From contig JACGWO010000003.1 of NCBI GenBank assembly GCA_034509735.1, forward strand, positions 682,001 to 746,000: a stretch of 64,000 nt of DNA. Direction: 5' to 3'. The DNA is from Sesamum alatum. Taxonomy: Eukaryota; Streptophyta; Magnoliopsida; Lamiales; Pedaliaceae. Position 1 is the stretch's first letter. Each line of letters opens with the position of its first letter. The notes under the pieces are model-generated. The model saw only the letters and a program-made list of their open reading frames with translations. It was not told the origin of the DNA and searched no databases. Shown here in pieces: positions 1 through 11,263 of this stretch. The translations under genes were made by a program, and so were the position numbers.

Positions 1-1749
1 TTCGGAAATCTCCAAGTCAAGGAATCTCGAAAATGGGTACCGAGATTCCCCTTGAGACTTGCACTAAGCATCTCTTGTCACATTTCATCGACGGGTGACG
101 AAGGTCATCTAAGCAGTGTTAGTGGGTTGGCCTGCTAGGGAGCAGCTGACTGAGGTGACTCGCAGGAACCGTCTCACGGAGGACCTTGAGTAGGGTCGGC
201 TAGGTATGACGTGTGTTCCCGGTTCCAATAGTACATGTCAAGTCCTTTGACTTGAGGAACTGTTGAGTTTACCTGTATATCAGGGCTGTATCTTAGATAT
301 GGTGAGAGATTGCCAAGAAGCACTTGAGTAGTCATAAGCCATGTCTAGTGCAGCTCCAGTGTACAGAGTGACAGTAGTTTCCAAGAAAGGATCTGTCTCC
401 TGTCAAAAGGCATTGACAGTTCAGTCTCACAAATGCTCTGTATCTTGTCCCTAAAATCTGTGGCCACAGTAACTGAACAGAAGGGGAGGTTTCCCTTGCG
501 GTGTTTAGTAAGGACAGACCGACACTTAGGTCCAAAATGGGTACCTGAATTTTCCGTGCCCTAGACCCTAAGTGGTGAGACCGTAGACGGAAGGACAAGT
601 GTACTGTTAGGGCCTAAATGTTCATCCCCGTAATTTCACCTAGTCTGTAGTGCCATGGACCGTTGCTAGATGGCCACCCATGGTAACGGGCGGATTCTAG
701 GAATCCGACCAAGTCTAGCTGAAAGGTGAACCTAAAGAGTCACACACAATCCACACATATTAAGTATTTAATTTAGAATTAAATATTTGGAGAAATGGAA
801 TGAATAAATTGGACTTAATCGGGTCCTTAATTTTCTTGGAAAGAATTAATTCCATTTATTAGATAAAAGGGATTTATCTAATAAATTAAATTTATTAGAA
901 AATTAATTTAATGGGCTTAGAATAAAATATTTATATTTATTATATTTATTTATTGCCCTTGGAATATTTAAATAGGTTTTAAATATTCCATTAAATTAAA
1001 TTAATAGTTGAGATTAAAAAGAGATATGAATGGCTAGGATTAATTTGACTAGGTCAAATTACTACTTTGACTAGGACTTTGACTAGGTCAAAATCATAGA
1101 CAAATTAGTCTTCTTAGTGTTGGAGTTTGAACAGGATTAAACTCCTCCTCTATATAAACTCCTAGTCCTTCACCTTTAGAAGGATGATGATGATTCTTCA
1201 ACACACACACACACACACAAACTGTGTGCTCTCTCTCGCTCTCTCGTCCGCCTCTCTCCTCTCTCTCTCCAAGAATACGCCTTGTTCTTTTGTGTTAACA
1301 ATTGAACATAAGGAGGATTAATTCCGTTAAGTAATAACGTGTGATTGATCCGTCCTCTCCAAATAATATACACTTGTTCGTTCGCTAGCACGACGTACAA
1401 GACACATGGGCGGATTGCGTGTCACAATTTGGAGGATCTCACATACGAGATTTTGGAGCAAATCGGGGAACAACGCGAGTACCGGTTAGAAGACGAAAAC
1501 GACAAATCGGTAGGTCTCTTTTACGTTTTCGTCTCCTTTTTCTTTTCAAATCCTATGGCCTCCATGATTGCTTGTATGTCTTTAATTCAGGAGATACACC
1601 AAACACCCGGGAACTTCAAGGGCACACCCCTTGAACGTGTTTTTATTTTACGTATAAAGCATGTTTAAATTCTGTAATTTAAATTTATACCGTGCTTCCG
1701 CATTCGCGCTATTTCCCGAGACGATCCACACACCTATCCCAGGCTTTCA
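1..1749 (+). mobile_element. LTR-1: partial LTR of the ~2 kb copia LTR family, inserted in CopA
   Basis: The sequence lines up over its whole length with the complete LTR at 26912-28858; its first ~255 bases lie left of the window. It has the TATA box at 1151-1158, a (CA)n run at ~1200-1219, the conserved stem-loop at 1615-1635 and the family 3' end CTTTCA at 1749. The next base resumes the reverse transcriptase of CopA on the minus strand, so this LTR was inserted into that gene. Its 5' TSD lies outside the window, so it could be a solo LTR or the 3' LTR of a full element. Confidence 0.88.
1151..1158 (+). promoter_or_regulatory. LTR TATA box
   Basis: TATATAAA just after a CTCCTCC stretch and ~40 bases before the (CA)n run. 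The same arrangement recurs in sister LTRs at 6571-6578, 16996-17003 and 28255-28262 (+) and at 12158-12165 (-), which marks the U3/R promoter of the family. Confidence 0.7.
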
Positions 1750-3136
1750 CTGCCCATGGCAGAAGCATAGGGGATGTCCTTCATCCTTTCAAGCTCATCA
1801 TCAGTCTTGGGAGACTGCTTCTTGGATAACTTGATCCCATGTTTCATGGGAAGAAAACCTCGTTTGGAGTTATCCATTTTGAATCTTTTCAGGATTTTTT
1901 GAACATACGAGTTTTGGGTCATTCCTAACATTCGTCTAGATTTATCCCTGACAATCTGGATACCTAAAATGTAGGAGGCTTTACCCAAATCCTTCATGCA
2001 GAATTGAGTAGACAACCATGCTTTTGTGTCGCCCAGCATTCTGAATCATTCCCAATGAGTAGAATGTCGTCCACATAAAGCACTAGAAACACTACTGAGC
2101 TCCTACCGACCTTCTTGTATACACTAGGGTCACATTTATTCTTGATGAAATCATATTCCCGTATGACTTCATCAAAACAAATATTCCAACTCCAGGATGC
2201 TTGTTTGAGGCCATAGATAGACGTTTGGAGATTGCAGACTTTCGGCTCTTCTCAACAGCAGTGAAACCTTCCGACTGATCCATATAGATGTCTTTCTCAA
2301 GGAGTCCATTTCATAGTCATACCATGCAGCTATAACAAGCATAATCCAAATGGACTTAGCATGGCTACTGGCGAGTAGGTATCCTCAAAGTCGACCCCGG
2401 GTCGTTGAGTGTTGCCTTTCGTCACTAGCCTAGCTTTGAAGGTGGTAACTTCTTCATCAGCCCCATGTTTACACTTTAGACACATTAACACCCGATGGGT
2501 TTAACCCCTTTGGGAGGGTCCACAAGCGTCCATACTTGGTTTGTACTCAAGGAGTCCATTTGAGCTTTCATGGCCTCAAGCCAATTCCCTGAGTCAAAGT
2601 ACGATATCACGTTCCCGTATGTCTTAGGATCATTACCCAATTGACCGAGTCAAGCCCAATAAGCCATACCTCTTGGGAGGACGTGGCACACTTGCTGACC
2701 TACGAAGGACTGGAACATTAGTGGGAACTGTGGGCGCAGACACAATAGAAGCCGGAGGTTCTGGTACTGTGGTTGGCTCCTCTGGAGGTTGTTCAATATG
2801 CTGGGCATGAAGAGGCTGTCTAACATGTTGAGTCCTGCGAGGCTTCCCAATCCGTTAGGTACTTAACCTAAAACCTCTTAAGGTAGCCTCTGTAGCTCCT
2901 GAGGCTAATGACTGATGTGTCTCACTTGATTCCTCAAGGATCAGTTCATCATATTGGGAGTCCGATGGAAAGCCATTTTCCAAGAATACTGCATTCCTCG
3001 AAACAAATACCTTTTGTTTTGAGGGTCATAGAAGTAATAACATACAGTTTCCTTTGGATAGCCAATGAACCTGCACAAGATAGATCTCGATTCTAACTTG
3101 TCTCCCACTAACCTCTTGATGTATGCATGGCTACTC
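1750..3136 (-). pseudogene. CopA pol, integrase C-terminal part and reverse transcriptase (broken)
   Basis: Minus-strand remnant of a copia polyprotein. Reading 3136 to 1750 it gives the post-integrase segment (KRLVGDKLESRS, RFIGYPKET, YYFYDP), a linker, and RVT_2 reverse transcriptase. The catalytic motif YVDDILLIGND is encoded at about 2050-2077 (YVDD at 2066-2077), followed by KDLGKASYILGIQIVRD and the PYASAMGS motif at the left edge. There are several frameshifts; one lies just after the YVDD block. RNase H and the 3' LTR are lost to the left, where LTR-1 interrupts the gene. The matching upstream half is at 9272-11263, separated by the LTR pair 3137-9271. Confidence 0.88.
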
Positions 3137-5073
3137 TGAAAGGACAAGCGGATCCGTCCGGGAGCGTGAGAAGAAGCGTGAGAATCGAAAGATTGATAAA
3201 TTAAAATAATAATCACCAAATCCCAAGGGGTGTACCCTTGGGTGTTCAATCGGGCGTTCGATATAGGATGTGATAATATTAAAAATATATATTTCACATA
3301 GAGCATTGAGATGAAAAGAACTACAATGACGTAAGATTCGAGATTACCTTTGTAGTTGTTTTTCCTTGCACGGCTACAAGCGTTGTTCCTCTACGGATAT
3401 GTCCACTAAGTTCAAAACTATGAACTCTCTAGATAAGTCCACAGCACATCACAAGAGATCACGTTTCTCTTGCTAGAGAAAAATGGATCTAAGAGGACAC
3501 GGTTCAAGAAACTAGAACACTATTGAATTAGTGTCTTTTCTTGAAGTAGCTTTGTTCTCGAGATGATCCAAGATCAAATGAAGAACAAAGGGGAATAGTA
3601 GAGAGGGGCCGAAAATTCAGAGGAGAGAATGAGGTGTCTTTTTCGTCTTTTTCATAGAAAAAGATCAAATGTAATTCTCTTGCCTTGATGATGGTATATA
3701 ATCATATATATACAAAATTAATGTGATTATTGGAATGTGTCTAGGTTCATCCAAGGATTTCTAGATACATCCCAATCAATCCTACCATCTCATAAGGTAT
3801 GATTTAATCATACCAAATGGGAGAGGCTTGATTAGAATTGATTATCCCTTACCAAAAGGGACAAGTCAACCTCACCAAAGCTTTGTATGCCTGATGTTTA
3901 CCTCTCCAAGATTGGTAATTTTCGGCCATACCAATATTGGGAAGAAGTCCAATTTCTTCTCATTCCAAAAGTGGACTTGACACACCTCTTGGGCCAAGAT
4001 GTAATGGACTGGGTTTCATTGTAATGCAATTACAACGAGCCCAAAATTAAATCCCATTTAAATCAAGGTCCACTTAAATAATTCTCATTAATCTTTTAAT
4101 CCAATTAAAAGATCCAATTTTTGAATCTCTATATTAACTGATAAATCCCATTTACTGATCATACAAGGGCCCGATACAATATCGGCCCATCCATCTAATG
4201 GACAATCCCTTAATTAATCCAATTACTCATTATCCTTTGAAATTGACTCCAAGTCAATATCTTCACCTCCACGTTGATTTTTGTGTGACCCTTTAGGTTC
4301 ACCCTCAACTAGACTTGGTCCCGTGTCCAACTGGAGCCCGTTACCATGGGTGGCTGCCTAGCAACGGTCCATGCCACTAGAGACTAGGTGAACTTTTAAC
4401 ATGAACATTTAGGCACCGATTCTATCTCCTGGCCTTAGTCGAGGGTATGGAGTCGGGCGTCGGTTACCATCCTTGACTAGGCATCTATGCTTAATACTCG
4501 AGACCATGCATGCCTCATTGCATCGACACAGCAAACCATTTCCTGTTCGACCAGCCACTGTGGCCACAGGTTTAAGCAGCATGAACACGTCTCCGAGTGC
4601 ATAGGAGATACCTCTGTCACATACTGACAGGGGATGGATCCTCTTCTTGAAATCCATCGTCCTCGCTACACATTCCCACTGCACTGGACAATACTTATAA
4701 TGATCATCTTACAAAATGACCACCTCTTGCCAGATCCAAAATACAACCATCGTGTGTACATGACTGTCATGGTTCCTCAAGTCTGAGGACTACTTTCGTA
4801 CTATCGGAACTGAGAAAATCCAATCATACCGACCAAGCCTCCAAGGCTTCCATATGATAATCCTCGCGAGTCAGTTCAGTTGGCTCGACCCCTGTCGACC
4901 AACCCACCAAGATCGTATAGGCGTCCCACGCCTGTTGCCGATGAAACACGACACTCTTCCAATGAATACGACTCTTGGTGCTAGTCTCTATACGACTTTC
5001 GATGCCCTGTCTTGAGGTCCTCGACTTCGAACATTTCAGACCCAACTCTTTATCAGTTAGTTTCATAACCACT
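3137..5073 (-). repeat. LTR-2, minus LTR lacking ~220 bases of its U3 start
   Basis: Aligns with LTR-3 from its terminus TGAAAG at 3137 (LTR 3' end) up to the segment ending ATAACCAC at 5072. There it stops and LTR-3's terminus starts at once; the last ~220 bases found in LTR-3 (about 9050-9271) are missing. The conserved hairpin is at 3222-3242, with outer C-G pairs where sister LTRs have T-A. Confidence 0.85.
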
Positions 5074-8000
5074 TGAAGGGACAAACGGATCCGCCCGGGA
5101 GCGCAAGCGGAAGCGTGAGAATCGAAAGATTGCATAAATTAAAACAATAATCACCAAATCTCAAGGGGTGTATGTTAGAATAGGTAACCATGAAGCCAAT
5201 TTGATTAGCCAAATGTAGCCTATGTCTGAACAATTTCAGAGTTTTAATGAACTGTGATGAATAAGAAAGTAATGTTCATCTGGCTTATACTTTGTCTGTG
5301 TTCACTTTAATGCTCTATAATTGTTCACTGCACAAACAAAGCCCACAGACTGAAATCACATTTCGGGAAATTGGAACTACGCATTGGATGGTAGGTTCAT
5401 GAAATCAGTTTCGCCGGATTAGTCTGAAAATCTCCAAGTCAAGGAATCTCGAGAAAGGGTATCGAGTATCCACTTGAGACTTGCACTAAGCATCTATTGT
5501 CGTGTTTCATCGACAAGTGATGAGGCTCGTCCATGCAGTGTTAGTGGGTCAGCTAGCTAGGTGGCAGCTGAATGAGGTGACTCGCGGGAACCGTCTTACG
5601 GAGGACCTTGAGTAGGGTCAATTAGGTATGACTTGAGTTCCCGGTTCCAACAGTACAAGTTGATCCTTGGACTTGAGGGATTACTGTTTTCACCTGCACA
5701 CCGCGCCTGTATCTTAGGTATGGTGAGAGATTACCAAGTCGTAGTTACTAAGTAGTCATAAGGCCTATCTAGTGCAGTCAAAATGTGCAGCGTGACAGTA
5801 GATTCCAAGAGAGGATCTGTCTCCTGTCACAGCACTGACAGTAGCGTCTCACCATACTTTGAGACTCGTCCCTTATGAATCTGTGGCCACAGTAAGTGAA
5901 CAGAAGGGAGGGATCCCGGTGACGTTTAGTAAGGACGAGGCAACACTTAGGTCTAAGATGGGTACCTACATTTCCGTGCCCTAGACCCAAAGTGGTGAGA
6001 CTATAGATAGAAGGATAAATGTACTTTAGAGCCTAAATGTTCACACCACATATATTCACCTAGTGCTATGGACCGTTGCTAGATGGCTACCCATGGTAAC
6101 GGATGGAATCCTATCATAGGATGATTGGGAGTTCGACCAAGTCTAGCTGAAGGTGAACCTAAAGAGTCACACACAATCTGCACACATAAGGTATTTAATT
6201 TAGAATTAAATTTGGAGAAGTAGAACGATTAAATTGGATTTAACTGGTTCTAATTTTTCTTGGGATGTTGATTCCTTTAAATTAGATTAAAAGAAATTTA
6301 ACTAAATTAATAAATTGGATTTATTGGAATTAATTACATGGGAATAAATATTATTATTTATTTTATTTATTTATGACCCCATGGATTATTTAAATAGGAT
6401 TTAAATATTCCATTAAATAAATGGATGGTTGAGATTAAAGGGAGAGATGAATGGCTAGGATTGATTTGACCAAATCAAGGCCTGGTTTGACTAGGACTTT
6501 GACTAGGTCAAAATCCTTGTCAAAGTAAAGTTCTAAAGTTGGAGTTTGAAGAGGAATAGGATTCCTCCTCTATAAATACTCCTAGGGTTTCACTTTAGAC
6601 ATGATGATGAAAATTCAACACACACACACACACACACACACACACTTCTCTCCCTATCTCGGCCATAACCCCTTTTCCCAAGAAAAAATATTTTGGTTTT
6701 TTTGTTTATACAATTGAACCTAAGGAGGATTGATCACGTTAATTCATAACGTTTGGCCGATCCATCCTCTCTAAATTATATACACTTGATTTTTCACTAG
6801 CACGGGGATCAAGATACGTGGGCGGGATTGCGTGTACGATTTAGAGGGTCTCAATTCGAGATCTTGGAGCAAAACGAGGAACAACGCAAGTAGCGGCTTG
6901 AAGACAAAACGACAACCGGGTGGGTTTCTATGTTTTGTTGTTTCTCGATTTCTAGAACCCTATGGCCTCCATGATTTGTATGTTGTTTATTTTAGTCATG
7001 AGATACACCAAATGCCCAGGAGGTTCAAGGGAACACCCCTTAAATGTGTAGTTTTAATTCTTGTTTAAGCATGCTTTAAATTTTGTAATTATATTTTATA
7101 CCATGCTTCCTCATTCGCGCTCCTCCCGGGATGATCCACACGCCTATTGTAGGCTTTCAGTGTACCCTTGGGTGCTCAATCGGGCATTCGATGTAGGATG
7201 TGATAATATTAAAAACATATATTTCGCATAGAGCATAGATATGAAAAGAACTACAATGACGTAGAATCCGAGATTACCTTTGTAGTTGTTTTTCCTTGCA
7301 AGGCTACAAGCGTTGTTCCTCTCCGAATATGTCCACTAAGTTCAAAAGTATGAACTCTCTAGATAAGTCCACACCACACCGCAAGAGATCACGTTTCTCT
7401 TGCTAGAGAAAAACGGATCTAAGAGGACAAGGTTTAAGAAAGTAGAACACTATTGAATTAGTGTCTATTCTTGAACTAGCTTTGTTTTTCAAGATGATTC
7501 AAGATCAAATGCAGAAGAATGGGGAATAGTAGAGAGGGGCCAAAAATTGAGAGGAGAGAGTGAGGTGTGTTTTTCTTCTTTTTCCTAGAAAAAGATGAAA
7601 TGTAATTCTCTTGCATTGATGATTGTATATACTCATATATATACAAAAATTAATGTGATTATTGGAATATGTCTAGGTTCATCCAAGGATGTCTAGATAC
7701 ATCCCAATCAATCCCACTGATTCATCAATCAAGCCTACCATCTCATAAGGTATGATTTAATCATACCAAATGAGAGAGACTTGATTGGAATTGATTTGTC
7801 CCTTACCAAAAGGGACAAGTCAACCTGACCGAGGCCTTGTATGGCCAATTTTTACCTCTCCAAGAGTGGTAATTTTTGGCCATACCAATATTTGGAAGAA
7901 CTCCAACTTCTTCTCATTCCAAAAGTGGAATTGATATACCCCCTAGGCCAAAATTTAATAGACCGGGTTTCATTGCGATCCAATTACAATGAGCCCAAAA

Positions 8001-9271
8001 TTAAATCCCATTTAATTCAAGGTCCAGTTAAATAAATCCCATTAATCTTTTAATCCAATTAAAAGATCCAATTTTCAAATCTCTATATTAATCAATAAAT
8101 CCCATTTACCAATCAAACAAGGGCCCGATACAATATCGACCTGTCCATCCAATGGATAATCCCTTAAGTAATGCAATTACTCATTATCCTCTAAAATTGA
8201 CTCCAAGTCAATTTCTTCACCTCCTCGGTGATTTGTGTGTGACCCTTTAGGTTCACCCTCAGCTAAAGTTGGGCCCATGTCCAACAGGAGCCCGTACCAT
8301 GGGTGGCCGTCTAGCAATTGTCCATGGTACTAGACACTAGGTGAATGTTTGGCGTGAACATTTAGGTGCCGATTTTGTACGGGTATGGTCCTTCCGTGTA
8401 CCGTCTCCCGGCCTTAGTCTAGGGTATGGAATTGGGCATCAGTTTCCATCCTTGACTAGACATCTATGCTTAATCTCGAGATCACGCATGCCTCATTGTA
8501 TCGACACAGGAAACGATTTCATGTTCGACCAACCACTGCATAGGTTTAAGCAGCATGAACGCGTCTCCGAGTGCATAGGAGATACCTTTGTCACATACTG
8601 ACAAGTGACGGATCCTCTTATTGAAACCCTACCATCCTCGCTACACATTCCGACTGCACTGGACAAAGCTTATAATGATCATATTACAGAATGACCACCT
8701 CTCGCCAGATCCAAGATACAACCATCATGTGTACGTGACTGCCATGGTTCCTCAAGTGTGCGGACTACTCCCGTACTATCGGAACCGGGAAAATCCAATC
8801 ATACCGACCAAGCCTCCAAGGCTTCCATATGATGATCCCCGCGAGTCAGTTTAGTTGACTCGACCTCAGTCGACCAACCCACAAAGATCGTATAGGCGTC
8901 CCACGCCTGTCGCCGATGAAACACGACACTCATCCAATGAATACGACTCTTGGTGCAAGTCTTTATAGGACTCTCGATGCTCTGTCTCGAGGTCCTCGAC
9001 TTGGAACGTTTCAGACCCAACTCTTTATCAATTAGTTTTATAACCACCATCTAATGCATGACCCAACTGCATGAGTCGTTAACCATGGTCTGTGGGCTTT
9101 GTTGTGATATATGTAAAACAACAATTAACATATGAAAAATGAGCACAACAAAGAAAGTACCAATGGTAATGAATACTCATTTTATTCATTACATAATATT
9201 ACATTACATCAAGTTGTCAAATAGGTTACAAAATGCCAAACTTATTGGCTTTCAGGTCACCTATTCTAACA
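5074..9271 (-). repeat. LTR-3, complete minus LTR interrupted by LTR-4
   Basis: Starts TGAAGG at 5074 and ends CTAACA at 9271; removing LTR-4 and one TSD copy leaves about 2.2 kb. It carries the family blocks in reverse: the hairpin (split by LTR-4), the block with GTTCACCCTCAGCTA near 8260, and the terminal TGGCTTTCAGGTCACC. Confidence 0.87.
5173..7159 (+). mobile_element. LTR-4: solo LTR, TSD GTGTA
   Basis: Starts TGTTAGAATAGG and ends AGGCTTTCA, 1987 bp. It is flanked by perfect GTGTA copies at 5168-5172 and 7160-7164, with no PBS downstream or PPT upstream, so it is a solo LTR. It has a TATA box at 6571-6578 and a long (CA)n run at ~6618-6645. It splits LTR-3 exactly in the loop of that LTR's conserved hairpin. 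Nesting depth is three: CopA, then the LTR pair, then LTR-4. Confidence 0.95.
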
Positions 9272-11263
9272 TACCCCACACTCTCAAGTATTCATAAGAC
9301 GCAGGCTTGCCGTGCCATATCTCATATGGCGTACGGGTCACTATAATGGACGGTGCCATGTTTAATAACTTGGGTGCTGTCTCAAGTGCATAGCCCCAGA
9401 AAGACAAGGGCAATTTGGTAAACACATCATGGATCAAACCATGTCCAATAGAGTTCGATTCCTCCTTCAGAGACTCCGCTCAATTGAGGTGTCCCGGGAG
9501 GTGTCTATTATGAGATTATACCATTCTCTTTTAGACAACTGAGAAATGCGCCACTTAAGTACTCGTCGCCTCAGTCTGACCGTAGGACTTTAATTTTTGC
9601 AGCCGGTTTGGTTCTCAACTTCAAGTCTGAAGTCTTAAAACCTCACAAGAGCTTCAAACTTGTACCTCATTAGGTAAACATAACCATACCGTGAGTGATC
9701 ATCGGTGAAGGTTATGAAGTAAGAGAAACCACCTCTAGCTTGAGTACTTAGTAGTCCACACACGTCTGTATGGACTAAGTCCAATAGACCTTTGGCAAGC
9801 GTGTTTTGTCCAACAAAGGGCTTCTTGGTCATTTTTCCTTTCAGACATGATTCACAGGTTGGTAGATTGCTCAAGTCCCTCACCTCTAGATACTTTGAGT
9901 CTACCGATCTCTTAATCCTGTCTTGAGAGATGTGACCTACCCTTGCATGCCACAACTGTGCATTCTCTAAGTTATCTAATTTATGTTTATTTTGAGCAGT
10001 CATGATTAAATCAGACTTTGATAGAATGTAAAGACCATTGTTAAGTGTGCCTAGCAGATGAGTAAATTCATCCTTCATCAAATAAAAGTAATTTTAATTG
10101 ATCAAAAACTCAAAACCACTATTGTCTAACAACGAAATGGAAATGATATTTTTTATCATGGTAGGTACATAATAACAATCCTTTAATTCTATCATAACAT
10201 GATCACTAACTACTAAACTAACGGTTCCTATGGCTTCAGCAGCAACAGCCTTGCCATCGCTCAACCTTAGAACTATCTCGCCTTTACTTGGTTTTCTGCT
10301 TCTTTTCATCACCTGCAAGTCATTGCAAATGTGAGCTCCAAAATTGGTATCTAATACTCAAGAAGAAGAGTTAGTGACCATATTAACCTCAATCACAAAC
10401 GTACCTAGCTCGGAGAGGATATTGGGGCAATCCCTCTTCCAATGCCCTTTGTCACGGCAGTGTATACATATGTCGTTTGCCCTCGACTGTTACTTCGACC
10501 AATCTTTATCTTTCCCTTGGCATTCCCCACTCTGGCAATGGAACGCTCTTACGTTTGCAGCGGCTATGATGGCTTTTCCTTTTTCCTTCTTCCTCTTCCA
10601 ACGTCTGGCACCCTTGCCTTTCGTCTTGTAGGTCGAAGCCTCTCCAATAAATACCGACGATCCAGACTTTTTGGTCGTTGCCTCGTAGTGGACCAACATA
10701 CTTATTAACTCATGTATGCCCTTCTCAAGTGCATTGATGTTGTAGTTAATAATAAATTGGTCGAAGGAGGGTGGAAGTGACTGAAGGATCACATCAATGT
10801 ACGTTTCCTTATCGAGCCCTGCTTTGAGGTCTTCGAGCTTTTTCACTAATGTAAGCTTCTTAACCCCATGCTCATGTACAGAGGATCATTCGGTCATCTT
10901 CGTTCCAAAGAATGCCTTCATAGCGACATACCTAGTATGCCGGTCCGGGACTGCATAGCAATCCTTTAAACAAGACATTATGGAAGGAACACCGTCTAGC
11001 CTCTCATACTGTTTTTGCATCTCATTAGTCATAGATGCAAGTATGATGCTACGAACTTTTCGGTTATCCTGATGCCGAAGTTCGAACATCTCACGTTCTT
11101 CCGGCGTGGATCCATCCGGCAAAATCTGAGGAAATGGCTTGTCCATAACATAGCCTTGGTTCTCATAATCGAGGACTATCCTCAGATTGCGCAACCAGTC
11201 GTTATAGTTTGTTTCATTGAATTTGTTTATCTCAAGCACGCAGGATAATAGGTTCTTAGACAT
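9272..11263 (-). pseudogene. CopA gag, protease and integrase start (broken)
   Basis: Minus-strand copia polyprotein. Gag starts at ATG 11263 (MSKNLL, FNETNYNDWLRNLRIVLDYE) and runs to about 10490 with one in-frame stop at ~10888. A CCHC zinc knuckle (CIHCRDKGHWKRDC) follows in a shifted frame near 10425-10466. The protease region reads VLDTNFGAHIC, where the expected D-T/S-G active-site glycine is replaced by N. The pre-integrase domain (LWHARVGHISQDR) and the integrase core start (LVHTDVCG, FITFTDDHSRYGYVYLM) follow at 10000-9635. The coding stops at 9272 where the LTR pair was inserted. CopC at 31095-32963 is a sister copy. Confidence 0.88.

Larger units (their letters stand above)
3137..9271 (-). 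mobile_element. LTR-LTR insertion unit in CopA integrase (LTR-3 plus truncated LTR-2)
   Basis: One insertion made of two LTRs in head-to-tail minus orientation with no internal region between them. Its outer ends are TGAAAG at 3137 and CTAACA at 9271. Flanks are TACTC (3132-3136) and TACCC (9272-9276), a 5-base TSD with one mismatch. Joining the two flanks restores the integrase-to-RT reading seen uninterrupted in CopC near 32670-32700. The unit is interrupted by solo LTR-4. Confidence 0.85.

Noticed and set aside
332..598. Open frame repeated in several LTRs (332-598, 12706-12975)
   Set aside because: They are the same LTR segment in two copies; LTR U3 is not coding and the frame is not kept in the other LTRs.
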